64,000 nt of DNA from Anaeromyces robustus (taxonomy: Eukaryota > Neocallimastigomycota > Neocallimastigomycetes > Neocallimastigales > Neocallimastigaceae), in contig MCFG01000179.1 in NCBI GenBank assembly GCA_002104895.1, forward strand, positions 41,001 to 105,000. The letters run 5' to 3'. Position numbers and translations under genes: made by a program. Under the pieces are notes generated by a model that saw nothing but the letters and a program-made list of their open reading frames with translations, searched no databases and was not told where the DNA came from. Below, in pieces: positions 35,567 through 46,941 of this stretch (within the stretch, counting starts at the first letter, position 1; every line of letters begins with the position of its first letter).

Positions 35567-35613
<47 letters not shown>
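35567..35613. repeat. Poly(A)47 tract
   Basis: About 47 consecutive A, one of the longest homopolymers in the window. AATAAA lies about 35 bases before it on the plus strand. It could be a retroposition tail or slippage. Confidence 0.7.
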
Positions 35614-35615
<2 letters not shown>

Positions 35616-35658
35616 CTAAATAATGAAATATTCAATATATTAAAAAATATTATATGTC

Positions 35659-35767
35659 AAATTGGTATAATGTATTATCATCTTCATCTTTTATATTCCA
35701 ACTTATTAAAAAAGAATTAATAAGTTGGTATATATAAGATGAAGATGATAATACATTATACCAATTT
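35659..35767. repeat. Large near-perfect foldback, 50-base arms, 9-base loop
   Basis: Left arm 35659-35708 and right arm 35718-35767 are reverse complements over 50 bases with about two mismatches. The arms begin and end AAATTGGTATAATG and contain TCATCTTCATCTT, a composition distinct from the surrounding simple repeats. Such a stem would extrude as a cruciform or form a long RNA hairpin. It may be a MITE or a small-RNA precursor. A long poly-A tract lies 45 bases upstream. Confidence 0.9.
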
Positions 35768-35849
35768 AATTAAGATGTAGATTTATATGTTAGTATAACA
35801 ATATTTTACATTTTACGCTTTTAATAGTTTTAGTTTTTAACTTTAATTC

Positions 35850-35850
35850 T

Positions 35851-35913
<63 letters not shown>

Positions 35914-35915
35914 TA
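35850..35915. repeat. (TTTA)n array
   Basis: About 16 copies of TTTA. Confidence 0.9.
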
Positions 35916-36684
35916 TATTTATTTTATTTTCATTATATTATTTTTTTTACAATTTTTTTTTTTTTGTATTTTCATTGATATTTTATATTTTAAACATACT
36001 ATTTTTTATTTTTTCTTGATATATATATTGTTATTTTTATATTATTATATATAGAGTATTTTTTTTCTTTTTACAAAGTTTGAAAGTATTTACAAAAATA
36101 ATGAATAATATCTATTTAAAATTAAAAGAAAAAGAAATTATAATAGTGTAATAAAAAAAAGAAAAAAAAAAAAAACTTTTAATATATTGTTAAACTTAAA
36201 ATATAGTTTAATTATATATATTATTTTTTATCGTAGAAATGATTATGATAATGATATATAAAAACTATTCCTTTTTTTTTTTTTTTCCTTGATTATAAAA
36301 CAATAATATTTATATTTATATTTATATAAATAAATCATTTATATTATTATCATTATTACTTATTTATTTATTTTTGAATAATTTATAAATAATAATATAA
36401 TTTATTAGTATTATTAAAAATTTTATAGATATATATTGCATCAATATATATAATAAAAAATAATATAATTCTGTTTATATATTATTTAATAATGACATTC
36501 TAAATTATATATTAAATATATACATATATTGTTTTTTTTTTTTTCTAATGATATTATATTTTTTTTAAACACTTTATTTGCTTTTCTACTAAATTGTTTA
36601 TTCTTTTTTTTTTCATTTTATAATAATGGATTTATTGTTTTAAATATTTTAATTTTTATTATTATGATTATTATTATTTTTTTT

Positions 36685-38040
36685 TTAACTAGTAGTAGCT
36701 TTTTCAAGATCTTTATATAAGTTTCTATAGGAATGACTATATAAACTTTCTTTTTCATAAGCTTTTCTCATATCATCTATCATTACTTCAAAATTACTCT
36801 TTTTTTTTTTTTTATTTTTTTATTTAAATTTTTTTATTTAATTTTTTATATTATATATATATATAAAGTATAATAATAAAAAAAAAATATAACATATTAA
36901 TATATATAATATTTATTATAAATTATAAATTAATAAAAATTAAATAATTATTTATATATTATCATGATATATATATATATATTTTAATTTTTTTTATTTA
37001 TTAATATTTACCATAACAAGTGCTAATACCCCATAACCGAGTATCATACTAATTGCTGAAAATCTAATAGTTTTTGTTATATCATCACTGAAATTTACAC
37101 AATTAATTTTACACTGTTCAATCATTGTTTGATTTTTAGAACGGAATAATACTATTATTTCTATTATTATTCCAGCAATTGCAAGAATATATTGAATAAA
37201 ATTAAAAGTTTTGTAGATTTTATTGGAATTTTGTAAAGATCTAAAAATTTGTTGATTTTTCTTGCTCTATTATCATTGTTTTTATTTTATTTCATTTCAT
37301 TATATTGTAATATACGAAAGATTATATATAATAATAATTTAAAAATATAATTAGTTATGAATTATAGAAAAAAAAAAAAAGAAAAAGAAATGATTGATTA
37401 TTATAAATTATTTATAAGATGTTTATACAATAATTTCTTTCTTATTACATAGTAAAATAACAATTATAATTATTATTTTATTATATTTATAATATAATGA
37501 GATTAAATATAAATGTAATAATTTTTTTTTTTTAAAAAAAAAAAAAAGAAATAATAAAAGAACAAATAAAATAAATAATATAAAAACTTACAGTATATAT
37601 AATATAATTCTGTATTATAAAACGTGCTGTTACATATATAATGTATATAATAGCAACTATAAGTCTATGTCCAATTAGTCCACCTAACCATATATTAACT
37701 ATATACATTATATAAAATAGCTATATTATAAAATAAAATAAAATAAATAAGTATATAAAATAAAAAATTATAATTAATATTACTTTGTATAATTAGAAAA
37801 AAAAATATTAAATTATCATTTATATTGAATTATAACTAAAAAAAAAGTTATTTGATTTTATTCAGTACAATCATTAAAAATATTTATTTTATATTATTGA
37901 TTGTAATTATTTATAAATGAATAAATTAATAAATATATATTTTTTATTTATATTCAGTTATTTAATAAACTTACACTAAATAATAAATATGAAGTCTTGA
38001 TAGAAGAAGGCTTTTTATTTACTATTATAAATGAATCCAT
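36685..38040 (-). CDS. Four-exon, four-helix membrane protein of unknown function
   Basis: Assembled by hand on the minus strand. Exon 1 is 38040-37975 (22 codons, ATG at 38040), exon 2 37720-37592 (43), exon 3 37266-37012 (85), and exon 4 36798-36685 (37 plus TAA). Introns of 254, 325 and 213 bases start GTAAGT, GTAAGT and GTAAAT, and end ATAG, ATAG and AAAG. All are phase 0, and the joined frame of 187 residues is open. Predicted helices: about 17-40 (crossing the exon 1/2 junction), 43-63, 86-106 and 136-150. The loop between helices 3 and 4 has QCKINC, and the C-terminus is charged and likely cytoplasmic. The layout is tetraspan (MARVEL- or tetraspanin-like), but no CCG or other family signature is present, so the family is unassigned. 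This is the only intron-containing gene I can support in the window. The G/C-containing codons contrast sharply with the introns. Confidence 0.82.
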
Positions 38041-39350
38041 TTTTATATTTGTTGTTATGAATTATATTTTGATATTATCTTTGATAATTTTTATTTTAAT
38101 GTTTTAATTTTATTTTATATTTTATTTTTTTTTTAGTAATTGGTATTTATTTTATTAATATTTATTTTAAATCCTTATTTGAAATTTATTTTTATTTATA
38201 ATAATTAAATTTAAATAATCAATATTTATATTATTATTATTTTCTTTTTTCTCTTAATAATAGCTTTTTTTTTTTTTTTTTAAAAAAAAAAAATTAAAAT
38301 TTTAAAATTTTATTTTCAAATATTTAAACTAAAATAATATATCAATGAATAAATAATTATTAATATAAATAAAATATAAATATAAATAAATGTATAAATA
38401 ATTATTTAATAAATAAATTATTAATTAATTTTAATAAATATTAAATATTATCTAATAAAATGTTAGTTTATATATTATTTTTATATTTTATATTCATTTA
38501 TTTTTATTTTAATATTTATTTATATTTTAATTATTCATTCATTTATATACTTGTTAAGTATTTTTTTTTTCGTATTTTGTATTTTTCTAATTTATATTTT
38601 AATTAATTTTAATTTTTATGTTTTTACTGCTATCCTATCATTTTATACACAATTATATTTATCATCCTTTGACCATATATTGATTTATATTGATAATATA
38701 TGATAAATAATTATTTAATTAAAAATTAATTAAATTCAATTATTATTTTTGAAAAAAAAATTTTTTTTTATTTTTTTCATTTTATTTTAAGTTTTGTTAA
38801 TTATGGTAGTCAATTAAAATAAAATAAAATAAAATAAAAATAAAAATAAATAAACAAATTGGGTAATAGTTTATAAATATTATAAAATAAAATTATATAA
38901 TAAAAATTAAAAAAAATTATTTTAATATAAAAAAATAATAATAATAAAATTATGAAAAAAAAAGAAAAAAAAAAAATTGGATAAAATGAAATGTTATAAA
39001 TCTAATATTTTTTAAATTCATATATATATATAGATATAAAATTAATTATACTATGTAAATATATTTTTTAATAATAATTGATAAATTGGTAAATTCTTTT
39101 TTTTTTTATGTATATATGAAAATGAAGAAATGAATGAATAAATGAAAAAATAAGTAATAATATCTTCTATCTCTATTTCTTCAAATTATAATTTACAATA
39201 GAAAATTTGAAGAAATAGAAATAATTTAATTATGTATATAATTAAATTATTTTGATATTAAAGAAAAAAAATATTTTTAATTAGTTTAATATACATTTAA
39301 AGTAATAATTAATTGTTTTAAAAATAATTACAATACATATATATTTTGGA
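38041..39350. other. Gene-free AT-rich region
   Basis: No gene seen. It includes the short A-rich leader of the four-exon gene at its left end, AAAAT runs near 38820 and a hairpin at 39171. Confidence 0.65.
39171..39221. repeat. Hairpin with ~17-base arms
   Basis: CTCTATTTCTTCAAATT is mirrored by AATTTGAAGAAATAGAAA around a loop of about 17 bases. A second, purely AT palindrome follows at about 39220-39252. Confidence 0.65.
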
Positions 39351-39354
39351 GTAG

Positions 39355-39465
39355 TTATTGATAAAATAAATACCACTGATAAAATTTCAATATTTATTAC
39401 TTATAAAAATAAGGATGGAAATATAAAATTGATAAGATATTTAATATTAAAAAAAAGAAATAGAT
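39355..39465 (+). pseudogene. Ankyrin-repeat relic, upstream piece
   Basis: Reading gives GVVIDKINTTDKISIFITY followed by KNKDGNIKLIRYLILK. This is one ankyrin repeat plus edges in the local consensus (HGADINKIN..GKTPLFIAYKNGNxxIIKYLIE), followed by stops. A further scrap (NSDNETTLN) lies near 39710. It probably belongs to the same dead gene as 40905-42016. Confidence 0.55.
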
Positions 39466-40203
39466 ATAAATAAATTTAATAAACAATGAAATATAATATT
39501 TTAATATTTTAATAAATTTTAATATTAGAAATGAAAATTTTTGTAAAATATTTATTGTATTTTTTTTTTTAAACTAAAGATTTGATATAACAAATTAATA
39601 GAACGTAATTCAGTTATACATATACTGTATGTTAAAAAAAGATAGAAATATGATAAAATATATTTAATTGAAAATAATAATAGTATAAATATATATATAT
39701 AGAAGAAATTCTGATAATGAAACAACTTTAAATGAAAAATGATATTAATAAAATTAAAATAAATATGTTGATTTATCCTTTAAATTTATACTTATTATTA
39801 AGTGAAAATATATATATCTTTTTAATATGATTATTTAAATATTAAATTTTTTATTATGAAAAAAATAATAATAAAAAAAAAGCAAATTTTTTCAAATAAA
39901 AATATTTATAATGAAAAAAAAATTTTAAAAAATAAAATGAAAGAATAAACCTAATAAACTATTATAAAATAATAAATTAATAAATAATAAAAGATAATTT
40001 ATAAAATTTCTTTTTCATATTTTCAGTATTATAAAAAAGACTATATAAATAATTAATAAAACTTTATTATTTTACATAATAATTTTCATTTATTATTAAT
40101 ATATATTATCATAATAAAATATATCTAATAATTTTTTTCATTATTATATAAACAGTATATCATTATAAACAAATATAAAATAAAGTAAAATAAAATAAAA
40201 TAA

Positions 40204-40235
<32 letters not shown>

Positions 40236-40904
40236 ATCAATTTATATCTTTAAGAGAAAATATCATTTTAAATCTTTATCAATATCAAATTATAATATTT
40301 GAAATATTAATTTTTTCTTTACGTTTTGATAATGAACAATAAAAATTAAAAACAATAAAGAAAAAATGTAAACATTGTTTTTATATATATATATTTTAAA
40401 AAAATTAGCACATTTAATAATAATCTTTCTATTCTTTCAGTATATATTTTAAAATTTTTGATGATATAAATTAATTCAATATAATACAAAACTTTTTTTT
40501 ATTATTTATTATTCGTTATATACTTTCAATTTAGCAAAAAATAAAAAAAATTGTATTAATAATTTTATTTATTATTATTATTATTTTGTTTATAATTTTT
40601 TACAAAAAAAAATGCATGCATGTAAAGAATATAAAAATTTCAAATTCCTGAAGTTAAAATGGGAAACAAAAAAAAAAAAAATTAATAAATTAATTTTTTT
40701 AAAATTTTTTTATTTTATTTTTTGATTAAAAACTTTTATTATTAAAGTTTGATAAATTAACAATAAATAAATAAAATAAAATAAAATTAATTTAAATATA
40801 TATAAACTAACCCTTCTTAATAAAAAAAACTTTTATCAATAATGGAAATATAACAGAAAAATTGAATATTATAAAATAAATAATAACAAAAATGATAATA
40901 ATGA

Positions 40905-42016
40905 TAAAAATAATAGAAGTTCTTTTGATGCTAATATTGAATATTTAAATAAAATATGACGAATTGGAAATATAAAAGCAATAAGATTATTAATTTAAAA
41001 TGATTGAAAAATAAATAAAGAAAATAAACACGGTTAAACATTCTTATTCTTTGCTTATATTATTATTATGAGAAATGGAAATATAATATAAAGTATTTAA
41101 TTAACCACAGTGCTTATATTAATATAAAAAATGAAAAATGGGAAACACCTTTGTTTTCTTTATGTAAAAATAAAAATGGAAATATCGTTAATATTATCAA
41201 ATATTTTATTGAACTTTGAGCAGAGATTAATATAGAAAATAAACATATAAACATAATAAAATACCTTTATTTATTACCATTATAAGCAGAAATAAAAATA
41301 CTAAAAAATTTTTAATTGAAAATAATTCAAATAAAATACTGAAATAACAGTTAATGGTAAAACCGCTTTATATATTCATGTTAAAAAGGAAATGAAAAAA
41401 ACTATTATATATTTTTTTAAAAAGGGAGCAAAAATGAATGAATTAATGGTGAAACTCCATTAAATATTGCATATCAATATGAAAAAGAAAATTGTAGTTA
41501 ATTATTTAATGAAATTAAAAGCCAAATTAAATACAGAAATAAAATTTAATGGTAAAATACCACTTTTTAATGCATGTGAAATGGAAAAATGAAGAATTAA
41601 TAAAATATTTTATATCATTAAAGTGCAGATATTGATTATATGAATAATATGTGGATATTAATTATATGAATAATTTACTTGAAACTCCATTATTTATTGC
41701 ATATCGACTATGGAATTTTAATATTATAAAATATTTAATTAAATATAATACCTACATTAAACAAGAAAATAGTTGGTACAAAGAAATGCCATTATTTATA
41801 CCATGCGAAAATAGTAATGAAGAAATAGTAAAATATTTAGTTGAATGTGGTATTGAAATAAATATAAGAGATAAATGATTTAGAGAAACTCCATTATTTA
41901 AATCATGTGAATGTGACAATGAAAATGTAGTCAAATTTTTAATTAGTAAAGGGGGAAATCCATTTTTAAAAAATAAAAATGATGAATTTATATTATATAT
42001 CGTAAAAATTTTATAA
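40905..42016 (+). pseudogene. Decayed ankyrin-repeat gene
   Basis: Ankyrin-repeat text is readable across more than 1 kb but in shifting frames with many stops. It includes IEYLNKI, an in-frame stop, then RIGNIKAIRLLI near 40940; ETPLFSLCKNKNGNIVNIIKYF near 41150; GETPLNIAYQYEKE near 41450; and one open stretch at 41651-41878 with ETPLFIAYRLWNFNIIKYLI. The last piece, after a stop at 41876, reads ETPLFKSCECDNENVVKFLI and ends at about 42016. Its consensus matches the three intact paralogues downstream. I count multiple frameshifts, so unlike the neighbours this copy is clearly dead. Confidence 0.85.
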
Positions 42017-44109
42017 GTTTACAACAATAAAATATTTTTTTATTGTGTGCTATATATAATTATTTTAATAATAAAAAAATAATAGAAAATAATTTATTTT
42101 ATGATAATAAAAATGTATTATTATAAAGATTTTTTTATTTTAAATTTATATATGTAAATGTATATAAAATAATAATAAACAAAAAGAAATAAATAATCAA
42201 ATTAATAATAAAGTGACACAAGTATAAATACAAATAAAGAACACAAAGTATATAATAATTAATAATTAATATGTAATATGAAATATAATGATTAATATTT
42301 AATAATTAATATATAATGATTAAATATATGATTATATCTTTTTTTTTTTTTTTTGTTTTTCATAAATAAGTTTTCTGTTTTTTTTTTTTTTCTCCTTTTT
42401 TCCCCCTTTTTTTTTTAATTAGAAAAAAATAATATTAAAAAAATATAATTATAATAGTCAATTTAGATAACATCGATTTATTTTACTATATAATTATATT
42501 TCTTTTTAAATATTCTTTAACAGAAAAGTGAAGAAATTAAAAACTAATAATAAATAATAATATAATATAATTCTATTTATTTCTAAATATAATTCTAATA
42601 ATGTATTATATATACTAAAAGGAATATTGAATAAGTAATAATAATAATAATAATAATAATGAAAAAACCTTTTTTTATTCTTCTGTAACAATAAATAAAT
42701 ATATAACAAAAAAATAATCCATAATAATAATAGTAAAAAATTGAAATGAATGATGATCAATTATTAATTAAAAAATAATATAAAAAATAAAATTTTTTAT
42801 AATTACAATTATTACAATTATTACTCATTATTAATAATTATTTACTGTAACTAAAAAATTTTATAACAATAAAAATTGTAATTTTTTGTACTTTATTATT
42901 ACCATTTTTATTAATTTCATTTTTTTTATTTCCTTATTGATTTATTTATTTTATTTTATGTTTTTTTATTTACCTATTTATTTTATTTTATTTTTTTTTA
43001 TTTTATTTTATTTTATTTTATTCATATGAAATATTTTTTTTATATTTTTTATACGTTATGTTTTTTTTTTTTTTATTTATTTTTTATGCTTTTTTTTTAA
43101 ATATTTATTAATATTGTTATAAAAATTATAAATGCCAAGTATAAAAAAACTTTTAGTACTAAATATTTTTTTTGTACTTAATATATTTTTTTTTGTACAA
43201 ATAAATTAAAAAGATATTTTAATATTTAAATTTTTTTTAGTTTTGTCTCAAAATTCCATTATATATGTTAATGTCAACCAAAAAATATTATTTTTCATGA
43301 CAGTAACAGAAAAAATAAATGTATTTACTATAATAAATATAAATATATTACAGGTTTTTTATTTATTATTATTTAAACTTTTTTGTTATCATTATTATTT
43401 AAGTAATATTTTCATTGTATTTTTTATATTTTTTATTTATATTTAATAAAAAATACAATGAGAATACAATGAGAATACAATAAGAATAACATTTAATGAC
43501 TCATAAATACAGAATATTCTTATTCTTTTCATTTTTAGTATATATAATTTTACTTTTCTCCTTTATTTTTTTTTCTTTGAAAAATTTTTTACTGAAAAAA
43601 AGTAAAAAAAAAAAAAAAATAATAATAATAATAAAAAGAATTACACAGTTAAATTCCCATATTTGTAATATTAAATAAAAATAAAAATTCTTTTTAAAAA
43701 GAATTAATAATTAAAATTATAAATTAAAACAAAAATCTAAAAATTAAAAACTAAATTGTTATAATATAGATATATATTATCTTTTTTATAAACTTTCATA
43801 TATTTGAACATATATATTTATAAATATATATATAACTATATTTTGATTTAAAATAATATATATAATAAATGACTAAAATAAAATTATATAGTATAAATTT
43901 TATAATAAACAATAAAAAATAAATTTGTAAAAAAAAAAAAATTAGTTATTATCCAAGTAAAGCATTTATACCAAGAAAAAAAAAGATAAAATAATAAACC
44001 AATTAAATAAAAATAAAAAAATATAATATAAAAAATAAAATAAAAAATAAAAAATTATAAAACAATTAAAATAAATAGATAATACAGAAAAATAAATAAC
44101 TATTTCATA
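42017..44109. other. Gene-free AT-rich region
   Basis: No supported gene. An open frame at 43243-43446 gives SQNSIIYVNVNQKILFFMT and more, but it begins at a non-ATG codon and has no relative in the window. The last ~150 bases are the A-rich leader of the ankyrin gene at 44110. Confidence 0.6.
43406..43485. repeat. Inverted repeat plus short direct repeats
   Basis: TTTCATTGTATTTTTTAT is mirrored by ATAAAAAATACAATGAGAA. The right arm then continues as three tandem copies of GAATACAAT(G/A)A. Confidence 0.6.
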
Positions 44110-46941
44110 ATGAGAAGAAGTTGGAATATTCATAGACATAGCAAAGTATATTCTTTTATAGAATATATTGATAATAAAGATACCTTTGGATTAAATAGTT
44201 TATTAATCCAAAAAGATTCAAAGAAAAATGATATGATTTTTAAGATGTATAAAAAAAATTTACTTACTACTAATAGATTACAATTTATTTTAGAAAATTG
44301 TAATAATAGTTTAATTTTATCTTCAGATTTTATTAAAAATTTAATGAAAAACAATAAAATTGAATTTTTAAACGTTATTTTTAATAAATTTAAATTTTTT
44401 GATAATAAATTTATTTTAAATTTACTTTTTCTCTATAAAAATAAAATATTCATCACCTTATCAGATTTAAATCAAAAAATTGAAAAATATAAAATTATAT
44501 TAGATAATAATTATGATGATTTTATTCCTAATTATAACCATCTTACTAGTAATGAATACTTAATAAAAGCTTGTAAAGATGGTAATAAAAATGCTATAAA
44601 ATTTTTGGTGGAAAATGGAGTAAATATAAATGAAGAATCTATAAATAATGAAATACCATTATTTATAGCTTTTGAAAATATAAATGAAAATGAAGGAATT
44701 ATAAAATATTTAATTAAACATGGTGCTGATGTTAATAAAGAAAATAATATTGGGGAAACCCCATTATTTATGGCTTGTAGAAATCGAAACGAAAATTTAA
44801 ATATAATAAAATGTTTAATTGAAAATGGGGCAAACGTTAATAAAGAAAATCAAGATAATGAAACACCATTATTTATAGCTTTTAAATTTGGTAATAAAAA
44901 AATTATGAAATATTTAATGGAAAATAAAGCAATTATAAATACAAAAGCAAAATTTAATAATGGTTATACCGCATTACATCTTGCATGTCAAAAGGGGGAT
45001 ATAAATATGGTGAAATTTTTAATTGAAAATGGAGCATATAATAATCAAGAAACAGAAGATGGTAAAACTCCTTTAAATATTGCATTTGGTTATGAAAATA
45101 TTGAAATAATAAGATATTTAATTGAAATTGGTGCAGATATAAATACCAAAGTTATTACTAATGGTAAAACACCTTTATATAATGCATGTAAAATGGAAGA
45201 TGAAAATATGATAAAATATTTAATTGAACATGGAGCTGATATCGATGAAGGGAAAAATGTTTTTGAAACTCCATTTTTTTTATTATGTAGAATAGGAAAT
45301 TTTAATATTGTAAAATATTTTGTTGAACATGGTGTAAATATTAATTTAGAAAATTTCAATTTAGAGACTCCATTATTTATAGCTTGTAAATATGGAAATG
45401 AAAATATAGTAAAATATTTAATTGAAAATGGAGCTAATGTAAATAAAGAAAATGATGAAGGTGAAACCCCCTTATTTAAAGCATGCGAAAGTGGGAATGA
45501 AAATTTAGTTTATTATTTAGTTGATTTAGGGGTTAGTATAAATAAAATGAATAGAAATGGTGAAACACCATTAAATATTGCTTGTAAATATAAAAATAAA
45601 AATATTATTAATTATTTAATTGAACTTAGAGCAAGAATAAATATAAATTTCATATCAAATGATATAATACCCTTATTTCTTGCATGTATGATGGAAAATG
45701 AAAAATTAATTAAATATTTAATTGAAAATGGTGCTAATATTAATATAAGAAATAATAATCATGAAACAGCATTATTTATAGCTTGTAAAAATGGAAATGA
45801 AAATATTGTAAGGTATTTAGTTGAAATAGGTTTTAAAATAAATATAGAAAATGTTAATGGAGAAACTCCCTTATCTATTGCTAGTAGTTATGGAAATAAA
45901 AATATCGTAAAATATTTAATTGAACATGGAGCTAATATTAATAAAGAAAATGAGGATGGTGAAACCCCATTATATAAAGCATGTCAAAATGGAAATATAG
46001 ATTTAGTAAAATATTTAATTGAAAATGGTGCAGATATCAATAAAAAATGTTGGAATTATGAAACTCCGTTAAATATTGCTTATAGATATGGGAATAAAAC
46101 TATAGTAAATTATTTAATAGATCTTGAAGCCCGTATAAGTCCACAAGTATTATTTGATGATAAATCATTATTATTTAGTGCTAGTCAATTGGGTGATATG
46201 AAAATGATAGAATATTTAATAAAATATAATGCTAATATAAATGAAGAAGATCTTTATTTGGAAACACCATTATTTGATGCTTGTCGAAGTGAATATGAGA
46301 ATTTAACTGTTGTAAAATATTTAATTGAACATAATGCTTATATTAATCAAGGAAATTTAGATATGGAAACCCCATTATTTATTGCTTGTAGTTTAGGGAA
46401 AGATTCAATAGTAAAATATTTAATTGAACATGGAGCAAATATTAATATAGAAAATAATGATGGGGAAACTGCTCTATTTAAAGCATGTCAAAATGGTCAT
46501 GAAAATATTGTAAAATATTTAATTTTACGAGGTGCTTTTATTAATAAAATAAATAAAGATGGAGAAACCCCATTATTTAAAGCATGTAAAAATGGAAATG
46601 AAAAAATTATTAGATATTTAGTAATATTTGGAGCAACTATCAATCAATCTAATAAAGATGGTTCAACTCCATTATTTTTGGCATGTAGAAATGGAAATGA
46701 AAATATTGTTCGATTTTTAATTAAAAATGGAGCAGATATAATGATATGGAATAAATATTGGAAATTACCTTTACTTGAAGCATTTCATAATTATAAAAAT
46801 GAATCTTTTATGAAATATTTAATTAAATTATATGTAGAAAGAATTATATCAGATATGGATAAAATCAATATTATTCGATCTTATTTATATGATATAAATG
46901 AAATTAATATTGAATTAAGTAAAGAAAATGAAAAAAAATGA
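44110..46941 (+). CDS. Ankyrin-repeat protein A (943 residues before the frame break)
   Basis: Residues 1 to about 150 form a non-ankyrin helical domain shared with the two paralogues (KNLLTTNRLQFILEN, then NKFKFFDNKFI). About 23 ankyrin repeats of ~33 residues follow (consensus GETPLFxACKNGNENIVKYLIENGANINKEN). A repeat variant, PLNIA with (I/V)NYLI and an enlarged next loop, recurs with its Pro codon at 45070, 45568 and 46066. That is exactly 498 bases each time, so at least two five-repeat blocks arose by block duplication. There is no signal peptide or membrane helix, so it is a cytoplasmic or nuclear binding scaffold with unknown partner. The frame ends at TGA right after an A8 run (46931-46938), yet homology to the paralogues' C-termini continues in the -1 frame; see the next entry. 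Confidence 0.94.
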   Translation: MRRSWNIHRHSKVYSFIEYIDNKDTFGLNSLLIQKDSKKNDMIFKMYKKNLLTTNRLQFILENCNNSLILSSDFIKNLMKNNKIEFLNVIFNKFKFFDNKFILNLLFLYKNKIFITLSDLNQKIEKYKIILDNNYDDFIPNYNHLTSNEYLIKACKDGNKNAIKFLVENGVNINEESINNEIPLFIAFENINENEGIIKYLIKHGADVNKENNIGETPLFMACRNRNENLNIIKCLIENGANVNKENQDNETPLFIAFKFGNKKIMKYLMENKAIINTKAKFNNGYTALHLACQKGDINMVKFLIENGAYNNQETEDGKTPLNIAFGYENIEIIRYLIEIGADINTKVITNGKTPLYNACKMEDENMIKYLIEHGADIDEGKNVFETPFFLLCRIGNFNIVKYFVEHGVNINLENFNLETPLFIACKYGNENIVKYLIENGANVNKENDEGETPLFKACESGNENLVYYLVDLGVSINKMNRNGETPLNIACKYKNKNIINYLIELRARININFISNDIIPLFLACMMENEKLIKYLIENGANINIRNNNHETALFIACKNGNENIVRYLVEIGFKINIENVNGETPLSIASSYGNKNIVKYLIEHGANINKENEDGETPLYKACQNGNIDLVKYLIENGADINKKCWNYETPLNIAYRYGNKTIVNYLIDLEARISPQVLFDDKSLLFSASQLGDMKMIEYLIKYNANINEEDLYLETPLFDACRSEYENLTVVKYLIEHNAYINQGNLDMETPLFIACSLGKDSIVKYLIEHGANINIENNDGETALFKACQNGHENIVKYLILRGAFINKINKDGETPLFKACKNGNEKIIRYLVIFGATINQSNKDGSTPLFLACRNGNENIVRFLIKNGADIMIWNKYWKLPLLEAFHNYKNESFMKYLIKLYVERIISDMDKINIIRSYLYDINEINIELSKENEKK

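Larger units (their letters stand above)
33062..36684. other. Gene-free AT-rich region downstream of GH3
   Basis: Contains the GH3 3' flank, A/T homopolymers, a possible retroposed 3' end (34538-34607), a 47-base poly-A run, a large foldback (35659-35767) and a TTTA array. Lys- or Phe-only ORFs near 33785, 34274 and 36529 are homopolymer artefacts. Confidence 0.7.

Noticed and set aside
43243-43446. 67-codon frame starting SQNSIIYVNVNQ
   Set aside because: Starts at TTG, ends in a Phe/Ile run, and has no relative in the window.
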